The notes under the pieces are model-generated. The model worked only from the letters and a program-made list of their open reading frames with translations. It was not told where the DNA came from and made no database searches. 64,000 nt of DNA. Origin: an uncultured Nocardioides sp. Its GTDB lineage: Bacteria; Actinomycetota; Actinomycetes; Propionibacteriales; Nocardioidaceae. This document shows, piece after piece, positions 16,574 through 24,851 of the stretch. Within the stretch, counting starts at the first letter, position 1. The number at the start of each line of letters is the position of its first letter. Where the stretch lies: contig NZ_CANKZF010000001.1 of assembly GCF_947488515.1 (NCBI RefSeq), positions 1,488,001 to 1,552,000 on the forward strand, written 5' to 3'. Made by a program: the position numbers and the translations under genes.

Positions 16574-17848
16574 TCAGGCGCAGATGCCCGGGACGGGGTC
16601 GGGCTCGGTGGTCGCGGGCGCCTCGGGAGAAGCGGTCTCGCTGGGCGAGGCCGTCTCCGACGGGGTCTCGGACGGGGTCTCGGACGGGGTCTCCGACGGG
16701 GTCTCGGACGGGGTCTCGCCGCCGGCACTCGGCGACGGCGTCTCCGAGGATCCGGGCGGCCCCTCGGCGCTCACCGAGTTGCCACCGAGCAGCCGCGGCG
16801 GGATCGCCTTGTCCTCGTTGATCAGCTTCCAGATCTGATCCGCCTCCGGCGTCCAGTAGACCTTGCCCCAGAACGGCGAGTCGCGCGGGTAGTACTCGGT
16901 CGGCAGCGTGACGAACTTGACCTTGTCGAGGCCGATGTTCTGCAGCTGCATCGCCACCTTGCCCAGGCGGGTGACGGAGGCGAACTCCTCGTCGGTGGTC
17001 AGCGACTTGGTGGCCGCGTCGAGGAACTTCACCACCTTGTCGAGCCGGGTCAAGGTGCCCGTGGACTGCACCTCGCGGACGAGGGCGCCGATGAACTCCT
17101 GCTGGCGGCGGATGCGCGAGATGTCGTTCTGCTGGAGCTGCTCGCCGACGTAGCGCGCGCGGACGTAGTCGAGGGCCTCGTCGCCGGAGAGGACCGACGG
17201 GTTGCCCTTGGGGACGAAGATCTGGTGCTCACGGTCGACGATGTCCTCGGGCACGCAGACCGGGACGCCGCCGACGGCGTCGACCATGTCACCGAAGCTG
17301 GCGAAGTCCACGACGACGAAGTGGTCGACGTAGATCCCGGTGGTCGTCTCCAGCTGGTCGAAGGTGCAGACCGGACCGCCCACGCTGTAGGCGGCGTTCC
17401 ACATCACGTCGGTCGCGGCGGCGGAGTCGCCGCCGTTGCACTCGGGCCGGTCGACGATCGAGTCGCGTGGGATCGACACGGCGTACGCCCGGCTGCGGTC
17501 CGCGGAGAGGTGCACGAGGATGGTGGTGTCGGAGCCGCCGCCGCCCTCGTTGTCGATGCCGCAGCCCTCGCAGTCGCGCGAGTCCGAGCCCATCACCAGG
17601 ATGTTGAGCGGCTCGCCGTTGCCGGTGTAGACCTTCTCGGGCCGCTCGTCGTCGCCGAGCGCGTCGAGCGAGAGCCCCTCGATGTTGCCGTTGAGGTGGC
17701 GGATGAAGTAGACGGTGCCGAGCCCGGTGATGAGTGCGAGCACGAGCGCGCTGATCAGGACCACGCGGCCAACGGTGTGCTTGCGGGCCACCTTCCCCCG
17801 GCGTTTGGGTGCGCCGTCGGACGGCTCAGGGCGCGGCTCGTCCGACAC
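16574..17848 (-). CDS. LytR-CpsA-Psr (LCP) family cell-wall ligase
   Basis: A 424-residue membrane protein of the LCP family, which transfers glycopolymers from lipid carriers to peptidoglycan. A short basic N-terminus and one transmembrane helix (about 27-48) precede the catalytic domain: NILVMGSDSRD, SDTTILVHLSADRSRAYAVSIPRDS with the phosphate-contacting Arg, VDHFVVVDFASFGDMVDAVGGVPVC, LSGDEALDYVRAR and RIRRQQEFI. Cys pairs (DCEGC) suggest an extracellular disulfide. The C-terminal tail is a Thr/Pro/Ser/Glu repeat coded by a 12-bp tandem repeat. Start is GTG 17848 with AAGG upstream; the longer frame has no support. Confidence 0.92.
   Translation of the reverse strand: MSDEPRPEPSDGAPKRRGKVARKHTVGRVVLISALVLALITGLGTVYFIRHLNGNIEGLSLDALGDDERPEKVYTGNGEPLNILVMGSDSRDCEGCGIDNEGGGGSDTTILVHLSADRSRAYAVSIPRDSIVDRPECNGGDSAAATDVMWNAAYSVGGPVCTFDQLETTTGIYVDHFVVVDFASFGDMVDAVGGVPVCVPEDIVDREHQIFVPKGNPSVLSGDEALDYVRARYVGEQLQQNDISRIRRQQEFIGALVREVQSTGTLTRLDKVVKFLDAATKSLTTDEEFASVTRLGKVAMQLQNIGLDKVKFVTLPTEYYPRDSPFWGKVYWTPEADQIWKLINEDKAIPPRLLGGNSVSAEGPPGSSETPSPSAGGETPSETPSETPSETPSETPSETASPSETASPEAPATTEPDPVPGICA
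16659..16718 (-). repeat. Five 12-bp tandem repeats in the LCP tail
   Basis: The unit GACGGGGTCTCG occurs five times head to tail on the plus strand (third copy ends in C), coding ETPS repeats on the minus strand. The unit length is a multiple of three, so copy-number change alters tail length without shifting the frame. Confidence 0.9.
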
Positions 17849-18025
17849 GGGCTCACCTTCGTTGGGGTGGGGAGGGGCTGACCGGACTGAACCTACTTCA
17901 CCGCGGCAAGATTTCCGCTCCCGCCGAGCAGCAGCCACGCCGGGCGGGCGCCCTGCTGATGCCCGAGGGCGTACGACGTCGTGGCAGGATGCTTCCCGCC
18001 GCGCCACCTCGGGTGCCGCGGTGCC

Positions 18026-18101
18026 GCCCCAGTAGCTCAGTGGATAGAGCAGCCGCCTCCTAAGCGAAAGGTCGCAAGTTCGACTCTTGCCTGGGGCACC
18101 A
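18026..18101 (+). tRNA. tRNA-Arg(CCU)
   Basis: A 76-nt cloverleaf: acceptor GCCCCAG/CTGGGGC, D arm GCTC/GAGC, anticodon loop CTCCTAA (anticodon CCU), T arm GCAAG/CTTGC, encoded CCA. It reads AGG arginine codons, which are rare in this G+C-rich genome. The outer two pairs of the anticodon stem (G27-A43, C28-A42) are mismatched, leaving three good pairs; see findings. Confidence 0.9.
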
Positions 18102-18127
18102 GCACCACGCGACCAGATCGGTCCGGT

Positions 18128-19027
18128 CTAGCCGACCTGGCCCTTCCGGATCCTGCGGTCCTCCACGTGGGCCCACGCGTGCTCGAAGTCCTCGGTCGCC
18201 GCTGCGGCGCGAGCCTCCTCGATCGCGTGCAGGCGGCCGAGGGTGAACCCGTTCAACCCGTCGAGGTGCATGCGTGCGCCCAGCTCGCGCAGGAACCTCC
18301 GCGACATCACCGTGTCCTGGTGCTCCCCCAGGGCCTCCTGCACCTCCTCGGCAGCGGAGGCCAGCCCCTCCGCCGGCTCTCCCAGGGCCGGGACCGCCAG
18401 CTCGGCGGCGTACCGCAGCCGCTTCGCCTTCTTGCGCGCGTTGTGCAGTGCCGCATCGTGCGCCTCGCCGGCCTCGGCCTGCCGAGCGGCCCGGACCGCG
18501 CGGCGCAGCCGCGCGGTGTCGCGGCGGAGCAGGCGGGGGAAGACGTCGCTCGCCGGCCTGGCTCCCTCCCCCGTCATCGGGAGGTCGCGCACGAGGGCGT
18601 CGAGGTCGTCCAGCAGGCGGCGGTACCTGGTGCCGCCCAAGGCCTCGAGCGCGTGTGCGCGCCCGCGTTGCTCGGCAGCGCTCAGCTCGTCGTCGATCAG
18701 GACGTCCACCGGCCCGATCACGAGATCCGGCGGCTGGGTCGAGACGAGGAGTCGGAGTCGCTCCCGAAGCACCTGGGCGTCGCGGGCGACGCTCAGCGCG
18801 CGACCGAGCCAGCGCAGCTCGTCGCTGAGGGCAGCGGTGCTCTCCTCGAACAACGGCTGACACGTGCGGAGCGCCGTTCGGAGCCGTCGTGCGGCGATGC
18901 GCATCTTGTGGACGGCACTCGTCTCGCCCGAACGGACCCGGGCCTCCTCCTCGTGCAACCGGGCGACGTTGTCGGCAAGGTGGGCGCGTACGACGTCAGC
19001 AGCCGTCCCGTGCCGCTCGACCGTCAT
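18128..19027 (-). CDS. CHAD-domain protein
   Basis: A 299-residue all-helical CHAD protein; CHAD domains bind inorganic polyphosphate through conserved His and basic residues. The stretch VHKMRIAARRLRTALRTCQPLF is the hallmark, and it recurs in the second half as ALHNARKKAKRLRYAAEL, reflecting the internal duplication of the fold. No CYTH triphosphatase domain is attached. It ends 26 bp from the tRNA-Arg gene. The ATG start is 8 bp downstream of the next gene on the same strand, so the two are probably cotranscribed. Confidence 0.9.
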   Translation of the reverse strand: MTVERHGTAADVVRAHLADNVARLHEEEARVRSGETSAVHKMRIAARRLRTALRTCQPLFEESTAALSDELRWLGRALSVARDAQVLRERLRLLVSTQPPDLVIGPVDVLIDDELSAAEQRGRAHALEALGGTRYRRLLDDLDALVRDLPMTGEGARPASDVFPRLLRRDTARLRRAVRAARQAEAGEAHDAALHNARKKAKRLRYAAELAVPALGEPAEGLASAAEEVQEALGEHQDTVMSRRFLRELGARMHLDGLNGFTLGRLHAIEEARAAAATEDFEHAWAHVEDRRIRKGQVG

Positions 19028-19034
19028 CGACCCA

Positions 19035-20240
19035 TCATCCGGAAGAGACTGAGCCGGCGAGCGTCTCGAAGCGGATCCCGGCCTTCTGCAGCCGGTCGAG
19101 CATTGCCTCGCCCATGGCCTGGGCCGGGGTGACCTGGCCGGCCGTCCCGGGGTTGTCGTCGAGGGCGAGGCACATCGCGGCCTCGGCCAGCATCTTGGCG
19201 GTCTCGGTGTAGCCCGGGTCGCCGCCGGAGACGCGGGTGCGGACCGTCTGCTCGCCGGCCTCGCCGAGGAAGTCGACCGTGAACCACGACTTCGCGCGCT
19301 TGGCGTCGTCGGGCCCGGAGCCCTGCGGCACCTTGGACTTGATGAGCTCGCGCAGCGGCTTCACCTGGGCGGCCAGGGTCAGCGCGCCGACTCCCACGGC
19401 ACCGCCGGCGGCGTAGCGCAGGGTCTTGGTGCCGACCCAGTGGGAGTAGCGGAACTTCGGACCGTACGACGCCAGCGCGGCGCCGGAGCGGGCCACGATG
19501 ATCGGGTCGATGGTCGGCAGCGGGAGCAGCCAGTAGCCGAGCACCGGGTCGCGGTGGGGCTTGCCGCGCACCGCCCGCGACGACCGTCCCTCGGGTCGCG
19601 CCTCGGCGCGCCGGCGGGCGGCGTACGTCGCGCGCATCTGCTTGGCCCGGGCGAACTGCTCCATCGCCGAGTGGAACGTGCCGCCCGAGAAGGCGCCGCC
19701 GGACCGGACGACGCCGCGCACCGTGATCGGCTCGTCGTCCGGCAGCTGCTGCACCGTGTAGTAGGCGCCCAGGTCGTGCGGGATGGAGTCGAACCCGCAG
19801 GCGTGGACGAGGCGGGCGCCGGTGCGCACCGCGGTCTGGTGGTGCTCGAGGAACATCCGGTCCACGAACTCCGGCTCGCCGGTGAGGTCGAGGTAGTCGG
19901 TGCCGGCCTCGGCACAGGCGGCGACCAGGGGGGCGCCGTGCTCGAGGTAGGGCCCGATCGTGGTGGCGACCACGCGGGCGCGGCGGGCTATGTCGGACAG
20001 GGCCGCGGCGTCGGTCGAGTCGGCGACCAGCACCTCGACGTCGTCCGCCCCGGCCTCCGCGAGCCGTCGGCGTACGGCCTCGAGCTTGTCGGCGTTGCGA
20101 CCGGCGATCGCCCAGCGCAGCCCGGCCGGCGCTGCGTCGGCGAGGTAGTCGGCGGTCAGTCCGCCGGTGAACCCGGTGGCCCCGAAGAGGACGAGGTCCA
20201 GGTCGCGGTCGGGGCGGCTGTCGGCGCGGCGGTCGCTCAT
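19035..20240 (-). CDS. Saccharopine-dehydrogenase-like / trans-acting enoyl reductase family protein
   Basis: A 401-residue NAD(P)-binding protein: Rossmann motif LVLFGATGFTGGLTADYL near residues 16-33, AGRNADKLE, ATTIGPYLEHGAPLVAAC, GTDYLDLTGEPEFVDRM and HACGFDSIPHDLG. This is the family of mycobacterial trans-acting enoyl reductases and their many actinobacterial relatives, some of which act on polyketide-derived lipids. No polyketide synthase is nearby, so its substrate is unknown. A C-terminal hydrophobic stretch (GGAVGVGALTLAAQ) may touch the membrane. Confidence 0.85.
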   Translation of the reverse strand: MSDRRADSRPDRDLDLVLFGATGFTGGLTADYLADAAPAGLRWAIAGRNADKLEAVRRRLAEAGADDVEVLVADSTDAAALSDIARRARVVATTIGPYLEHGAPLVAACAEAGTDYLDLTGEPEFVDRMFLEHHQTAVRTGARLVHACGFDSIPHDLGAYYTVQQLPDDEPITVRGVVRSGGAFSGGTFHSAMEQFARAKQMRATYAARRRAEARPEGRSSRAVRGKPHRDPVLGYWLLPLPTIDPIIVARSGAALASYGPKFRYSHWVGTKTLRYAAGGAVGVGALTLAAQVKPLRELIKSKVPQGSGPDDAKRAKSWFTVDFLGEAGEQTVRTRVSGGDPGYTETAKMLAEAAMCLALDDNPGTAGQVTPAQAMGEAMLDRLQKAGIRFETLAGSVSSG

Positions 20241-20292
20241 CGCGCCATCGTGTCACGCGGAACCGTGCTCACTGGGGTCCCGTCCCACCGCC

Positions 20293-22167
20293 ATGCCCAC
20301 TGCGCAGCGCGTTCGCAACCTCGTCACTGGTGCCACGGTCGCCGCCAGCCTCGCCGCAGCCGTCGGCGTCGGCTACGCGCTGGGCAACGACCCCGATGGG
20401 GACGGCCGCCCGCCCGGCTCGCCGCCGATCGCGCTCGCCAACGCCGACCTCGCGGTCGCCGCGGGGTGCGACGAGCTCCTCGACTCGTACGTCGACCGGG
20501 CGCTCGAGTCGGTCGGCCCCTACGGCTGGGGCGGCGACGTCATGTACGACGTCATGACCAGTGGAGACGCCGGGTCGGCGGCCGCGCCGAGCTCGGAGGC
20601 CGCCCGGTCGACCGTGTCGACCTCCCGCAGCACGAGCAACGAGTCCGGCACCAACGTCCAGGAGGCCGGCGTCGACGAGGCCGACGTGGTGAAGGTGTCC
20701 GGCAGCCTGCTCCTGCGGCTGCGCGACGGCGAGCTGCTGGCGTACGACGTCTCGGGCGACGAGCCGCGCCTGCTGTCCTCCACCCGCCTCGAGGACGCGC
20801 GCGGCAGCAGCGGGTGGGTCGGCGATCCGGGCGGTGAGATGGTCCTCGTCGACGGGCGCGCGGTGGTCCTCGGCACCTCGACGGACGGGATGTCGACGAC
20901 GATCACCACGGTCGACCTCGCCGACCCCACCTCTCCCACGGTGGTCGACGCGACCACGGTCCGGGGCCGCGCGTCGGCGGTGCGCCTGCACGGCGACGTC
21001 GTGCGTGTCGTGCTGCAGAACGGCCTGCCCGAGCTCGACTTCTCCGCCCCCGACGGGACCCTGGGCCAGCTCCGGGCGCGGCTGAGCAACCGCGCGCTCG
21101 TGCGCGACACCACGCTGGCCGACTGGCTCCCCACGGTCGACGGCGCACCGGTCGTCGACTGCGAGGACGTCGCGATCCCCGACGACGACCTGGCCCTCGG
21201 CACCACCACCCTGCTGGCCTTCGACCCCGCAGAGCCGACCGCGCGCACGACCACCGCCGTGGCCACCGACTCCGCCATCTCCTACTTCTCGACCGACCGG
21301 TTCTACCTCGCCGCGTCCGCACCCCAGTGGGGCTGGGTCGACTGCATGAACTGCCGCCCGGCCGGCTTCCCCGGCACCGGTGGCACGACGCCCCTCTTCG
21401 CCTTCGCGCTCAACGGGACCGACACGACGTACGTCGCCTCGGGCGAGGTGGAGGGCACCATCGCCGACCGCTGGTTGATGGACGCCGTGGGCGGCTCGCT
21501 CCGCGTCGCGGTCGGGCCGAGCAGCGAGACCGGCAACTTCAACTCGGTGCTGACGCTCCGCGAGGAGGGCTCGGAGCTCGTCGAGGACGGCCGGGTCGAC
21601 CAGCTCGGCGTCGGCGAGGAGATCAAGTCGGTGCGGTGGTTCGACGACCTCGCCATCGTGGTGACCTTCCGCCAGACCGACCCGCTCTACGCGGTCGACC
21701 TCAGCGACCCCACCGCGCCGCGGCTCGTGGGCGAGCTGAAGATCCCCGGCTTCTCCGAGTACCTCCACCCGCTCGGCGAGCAGCGGCTCATCGGGATGGG
21801 CCAGGACGCCACGCTCGACGGCATCACCCGCGGCGCACAGGCGGCGCTCTTCGACGTCACCGACCTCACCTCCCCGCGCCAGCTCGACGTCGTCCGCTAC
21901 GACGAGGGCACGCAGGCCGGAGCGGCGACCGACCCGCGCCAGTTCACCTGGCTGCCCGAGCAGCGCACGGTCCTCACCGTCGTCAGCCAGGGATGGACCG
22001 GCACCACTGGCTGGGTCTCGGTCCTCTCGCTGGCCGACGGGTCGATGAGCAACCGGATGGTCGAGGTGGAGCACGGCACCGACGTCGCCGACGTACGCTT
22101 CGTGCCCCTCGCCTCCGGCAAGGTGGCGCTCGTGACCGGCGAGGACGTCACGTTCTTCGCCCTCTGA
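20293..22167 (+). CDS. Secreted beta-propeller domain protein (PF09826-like)
   Basis: A 624-residue protein with an N-terminal signal or membrane segment (RVRNLVTGATVAASLAAAVGVGYALG). The hallmark GTNVQEAGVDEADVVKVSGSLLLRLRDGELLAYDV is characteristic of the actinobacterial secreted beta-propeller family distantly related to WD40. Repeated blades follow, each with a strand pattern such as AIVVTFRQTDPLYAVDLSDPTAPRLVGEL. A Cys-rich CMNCRP insert lies mid-protein. Function unknown; likely an extracellular scaffold or ligand-binding protein. The ATG at 20293 immediately precedes the signal-like segment, whereas the longer frame overlaps the divergent gene. Confidence 0.85.
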   Translation: MPTAQRVRNLVTGATVAASLAAAVGVGYALGNDPDGDGRPPGSPPIALANADLAVAAGCDELLDSYVDRALESVGPYGWGGDVMYDVMTSGDAGSAAAPSSEAARSTVSTSRSTSNESGTNVQEAGVDEADVVKVSGSLLLRLRDGELLAYDVSGDEPRLLSSTRLEDARGSSGWVGDPGGEMVLVDGRAVVLGTSTDGMSTTITTVDLADPTSPTVVDATTVRGRASAVRLHGDVVRVVLQNGLPELDFSAPDGTLGQLRARLSNRALVRDTTLADWLPTVDGAPVVDCEDVAIPDDDLALGTTTLLAFDPAEPTARTTTAVATDSAISYFSTDRFYLAASAPQWGWVDCMNCRPAGFPGTGGTTPLFAFALNGTDTTYVASGEVEGTIADRWLMDAVGGSLRVAVGPSSETGNFNSVLTLREEGSELVEDGRVDQLGVGEEIKSVRWFDDLAIVVTFRQTDPLYAVDLSDPTAPRLVGELKIPGFSEYLHPLGEQRLIGMGQDATLDGITRGAQAALFDVTDLTSPRQLDVVRYDEGTQAGAATDPRQFTWLPEQRTVLTVVSQGWTGTTGWVSVLSLADGSMSNRMVEVEHGTDVADVRFVPLASGKVALVTGEDVTFFAL

Positions 22168-22186
22168 CACCACCGCTGGTCCGACG

Positions 22187-22192
22187 TATTCT
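22187..22192 (+). promoter_or_regulatory. Leaderless -10 box of the DUF2277 gene
   Basis: TATTCT lies 7 nt before the ATG at 22200 without a Shine-Dalgarno. Confidence 0.6.
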
Positions 22193-22199
22193 CGGAGCC

Positions 22200-22466
22200 A
22201 TGTGCCGCAACATCCGCCCGCTCAACAACTTCGAGCCGCCCGCGACGCGTGACGAGGTCACCGCGGCCGCCCTGCAGTACGTGCGCAAGGTGGCCGGTAC
22301 GACGAAGCCGTCGCAGGCCAACGAGGAGGTCTTCTACGCGGCGGTGAAGGAGATCGCCCACATCACCGAGCACCTGCTCGACGACCTCGTCACCGCCGCC
22401 CCGCCGAAGAACCGCGAGGTCGAGTCGGCCAAGGCCCGCGCCCGCGCACAGGCGCGCTACGCGTGA
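22200..22466 (+). CDS. DUF2277 family protein
   Basis: An 88-residue protein starting MCRNIRPLNNFEPPATRDEV, the invariant start of the DUF2277 family found in many actinobacteria, with AALQYVRKVAGTTKPSQANE and a basic C-terminal helix. Function is unknown; the small helical fold and conserved N-terminal Cys suggest a binding protein. Its stop overlaps the sirtuin start by 4 bp, so the pair is cotranscribed. Confidence 0.92.
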   Translation: MCRNIRPLNNFEPPATRDEVTAAALQYVRKVAGTTKPSQANEEVFYAAVKEIAHITEHLLDDLVTAAPPKNREVESAKARARAQARYA

Positions 22467-23287
22467 CCCTCACGGGCCGCGTCTCCGCCGAGGCCGCGGC
22501 GCTCGACCTGCTCGCCTCGCGGCCGCTGGTCGTGCTCACCGGTGCCGGGCTGTCCACCGACTCCGGGATCCCCGACTACCGCGGCCCGGGCGCACCGACG
22601 CGTGCACCGATGACCTACCAGGAGTTCGTCGCCACACCTGAGGCGCAGCAGCGCTACTGGGCGCGCAGCCACCTCGGGTTGCAGAGGATGGGCCGCGCCG
22701 AGACCAACGCGGGGCACCGGGCCCTCGCCGCCCTCGACCCCGATCTCCTCATCACGCAGAACGTCGACGGCCTGCACGAGTCCGCCGGGTCACGGCACCT
22801 CGTCGCCCTCCACGGCCGCGTCGCCGACGTCGTCTGCCTCACGTGTCGTACGACGTCCTCCCGCGCCGCGCTCGAGCGCGAGCTCGACGCCCTCAACCCC
22901 GGCTGGCTCGAGCGGCACGGCTGGGTGGAGTCGCGCCCCGACGGTGACGTCGACCTCGACGACACCCACGACTTCGTGGTGCCGCGCTGCCCGTGCGGCG
23001 GGCCGCTCAAGCCCGACGTGGTCTTCTTCGGTGAGAACGTGCCGGCCGACCGGGTGGCGCGCTGCTACGCCGCCGTCGAGGCGCTCGGTACGTCGGGCGC
23101 GCTGCTCGTCGCCGGGTCGTCGCTGACGGTGATGAGCGGGCTGCGGTTCGTGAAGCGGGCGGCCCGGGGCGGCACGCCGATCGTCATCGTGAACCGTGGG
23201 GTGACCCGCGGCGACGAGCTGGCGTCGTACAAGCTCGAGGTGGGGTGCAGCGAGTTCCTCACCGCGCTCGCGGACCGGGCGACCTAG
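22463..23287 (+). CDS. SIR2-family NAD-dependent protein deacylase
   Basis: A 274-residue sirtuin. GAGLSTDSGIPDYRG binds NAD, TQNVDGLH and LHGR carry the catalytic residues, and two cysteine pairs (CLTC and CPC) form the zinc site. KPDVVFFGENVP, VAGSSLTVMSGLRFV and IVIVNRG complete the Rossmann core. It removes acyl groups from lysines using NAD. GTG start overlaps the DUF2277 stop (GTGA). The C-terminus overlaps the convergent DtxR gene by 4 bp. Confidence 0.95.
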   Translation: MTLTGRVSAEAAALDLLASRPLVVLTGAGLSTDSGIPDYRGPGAPTRAPMTYQEFVATPEAQQRYWARSHLGLQRMGRAETNAGHRALAALDPDLLITQNVDGLHESAGSRHLVALHGRVADVVCLTCRTTSSRAALERELDALNPGWLERHGWVESRPDGDVDLDDTHDFVVPRCPCGGPLKPDVVFFGENVPADRVARCYAAVEALGTSGALLVAGSSLTVMSGLRFVKRAARGGTPIVIVNRGVTRGDELASYKLEVGCSEFLTALADRAT

Positions 23288-23973
23288 CGGCGGACGAAGA
23301 TGTGCTCGGCAGCCTCGACGACGAGCTCGGCGGTCTCGCCGCCGGAGCCGATGAGGATGCCCTCCTCGGTGCGGGCGATCGTGACGGTCTTGCCGGGGAG
23401 CGCGCCGACGCGGCGGAGCAGGCCCATCAGCTCCTCGTCCTTCTGCATCTCCTCGGAGATCCGCTTGACGTGGACGCGCTGGTCCGCAGGCCCCGCGGCA
23501 CCCGACAGCGGCTCGACGTTGTCCATGAAGTCCTCGCCGCCGACGTCACCCAGCTCGTCGAGCCCCGGGATCGGGTTGCCGTAGGGCGACTCGGTCGGGT
23601 GGTCGAGGAGCTCGAGGAGCCGGCGCTCGACGGTCTCCGACATCACGTGCTCCCAGCGGCACGCCTCGGCGTGGACGAGCTCCCAGTCGAGGCCGATGAC
23701 GTCGGTCAGCAGCCGCTCGGCGAGCCGGTGCTTGCGCATCACGCGGGTGGCCAGGAGCTGGCCCTCGTCGGTCAGCTCGAGGTGGCGGTCGCCCTGCACG
23801 GTGAGCAGCCCGTCACGCTCCATCCGGGCCACGGTCTGCGACACCGTCGGGCCCGACTGGTGCAGCCGCTCGGCGATGCGGGCACGCAGCGGCACGATGC
23901 CCTCCTCCACGAGCTCGTAGATCGTGCGGAGGTACATCTCGGTGGTGTCGATCAGGTCACTCACGGTGGTCAT
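23284..23973 (-). CDS. DtxR/IdeR-family metal-dependent regulator
   Basis: A 229-residue regulator: N-terminal winged helix (DTTEMYLRTIYELVEEGIVPLRARIAERLHQSGPTVSQTVARMERDGLL), the metal-binding dimerisation domain with HAEACRWEHVMS and a C-terminal FeoA/SH3-like domain (GALPGKTVTIART). This is the order seen in IdeR/DtxR, which represses iron uptake when bound to Fe2+; a Mn-responsive role is also possible. ATG 23973 (MTTVSDLIDTTEMYL) is the family start. No obvious iron-box palindrome was found next to it. Confidence 0.93.
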   Translation of the reverse strand: MTTVSDLIDTTEMYLRTIYELVEEGIVPLRARIAERLHQSGPTVSQTVARMERDGLLTVQGDRHLELTDEGQLLATRVMRKHRLAERLLTDVIGLDWELVHAEACRWEHVMSETVERRLLELLDHPTESPYGNPIPGLDELGDVGGEDFMDNVEPLSGAAGPADQRVHVKRISEEMQKDEELMGLLRRVGALPGKTVTIARTEEGILIGSGGETAELVVEAAEHIFVRR

Positions 23974-24026
23974 TGTGTCCCATCCGGCAACTGCGAGCCG
24001 CATGCACGTCGTGGCACAGTGAACCG

Positions 24027-24818
24027 GTGACCGAGCTCATCGTTCCCCGACGCTTCTGCGGACCTCCCGACTCCGGCAACGGTGGCTGGACCGCGGGCGC
24101 ACTGGCCGCCCTCGACGACGCCGACGCGCCGGACGACCACTGCGGCAGCTGGCCCCCGATCGAGGTGTCGCTGCGCCAGCCGCCGCCCCTCGACGCCCCG
24201 CTCGACGTCACCGCCGAGGCCGGCGTCACGACCGCGTCGTTCGGTGGCGCGCCGATCGCCACGGCGCACCGCGTCGACCGGGTGCTCGCCGAGGTGGAGC
24301 CGGTCGACCCGGACGCCGCCGCGGCCGCCACGTCGTCGTACCCGGGCCACACGTTCCACCCCTTCCCCACCTGCTTCGCGTGCGGCACGGCGCGCGAGGA
24401 GGCCGACGGGCTGCGGATCTTCCCCGGCCCGGTCGGCGAGGGCCCCGACGGCCATCGCGTCGCAGCCCCCTGGACGCCGCACCCGAGCCTCCACGAGGAC
24501 TGGCACACCTACGTCGACGAGCACCCCCGCGCGTCGGTCGCCGTCACCTGGGCGGCGCTCGACTGCATCGGCGGCTGGGCCGGGGACCTGACGGAGCGGC
24601 TCATGGTGCTCGGGCGGATGACCGCGCGCATCGACGACCTGCCGGTGATCGGCGAGCCGCACGTCGTCGTCGGCGAGGGCCGCGGCCGGGACGGTCGCAA
24701 GACCTTCACCGCCTCGACGCTGTACGACGCCGACGGCCGCATCGTGGCCACCGCCGAGCACACCTGGATCGCCGTCGACCCGGCGATGTTCGGCGGACGT
24801 GCCCCGTCCTCGGATTGA
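24027..24818 (+). CDS. Hotdog-fold thioesterase-like protein
   Basis: A 263-residue protein that appears to hold a double hotdog fold: RFCGPPDSGNGGWTAGAL near the N-terminus and a second half containing ALDCIGGWAGDL and GRKTFTASTLYDADGRIVATAEHTW, the last resembling the closing strands of thioesterases. A FPTCFACGTAREEADGLRIFPG stretch lies between. Acyl-CoA hydrolysis is plausible but no catalytic residue is certain. The GTG is 53 bp from the divergent DtxR gene; the longer frame lacks support. Confidence 0.6.
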   Translation: MTELIVPRRFCGPPDSGNGGWTAGALAALDDADAPDDHCGSWPPIEVSLRQPPPLDAPLDVTAEAGVTTASFGGAPIATAHRVDRVLAEVEPVDPDAAAAATSSYPGHTFHPFPTCFACGTAREEADGLRIFPGPVGEGPDGHRVAAPWTPHPSLHEDWHTYVDEHPRASVAVTWAALDCIGGWAGDLTERLMVLGRMTARIDDLPVIGEPHVVVGEGRGRDGRKTFTASTLYDADGRIVATAEHTWIAVDPAMFGGRAPSSD

Positions 24819-24851
24819 CCGGCCCCGCAGGCGGTTTGAGAGGATGGGGCC

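Noticed and set aside
20269..22173. Long leftward frame opposite the beta-propeller gene
   Set aside because: Same mirror effect; the opposite strand has a clear signal-like segment and family motifs.
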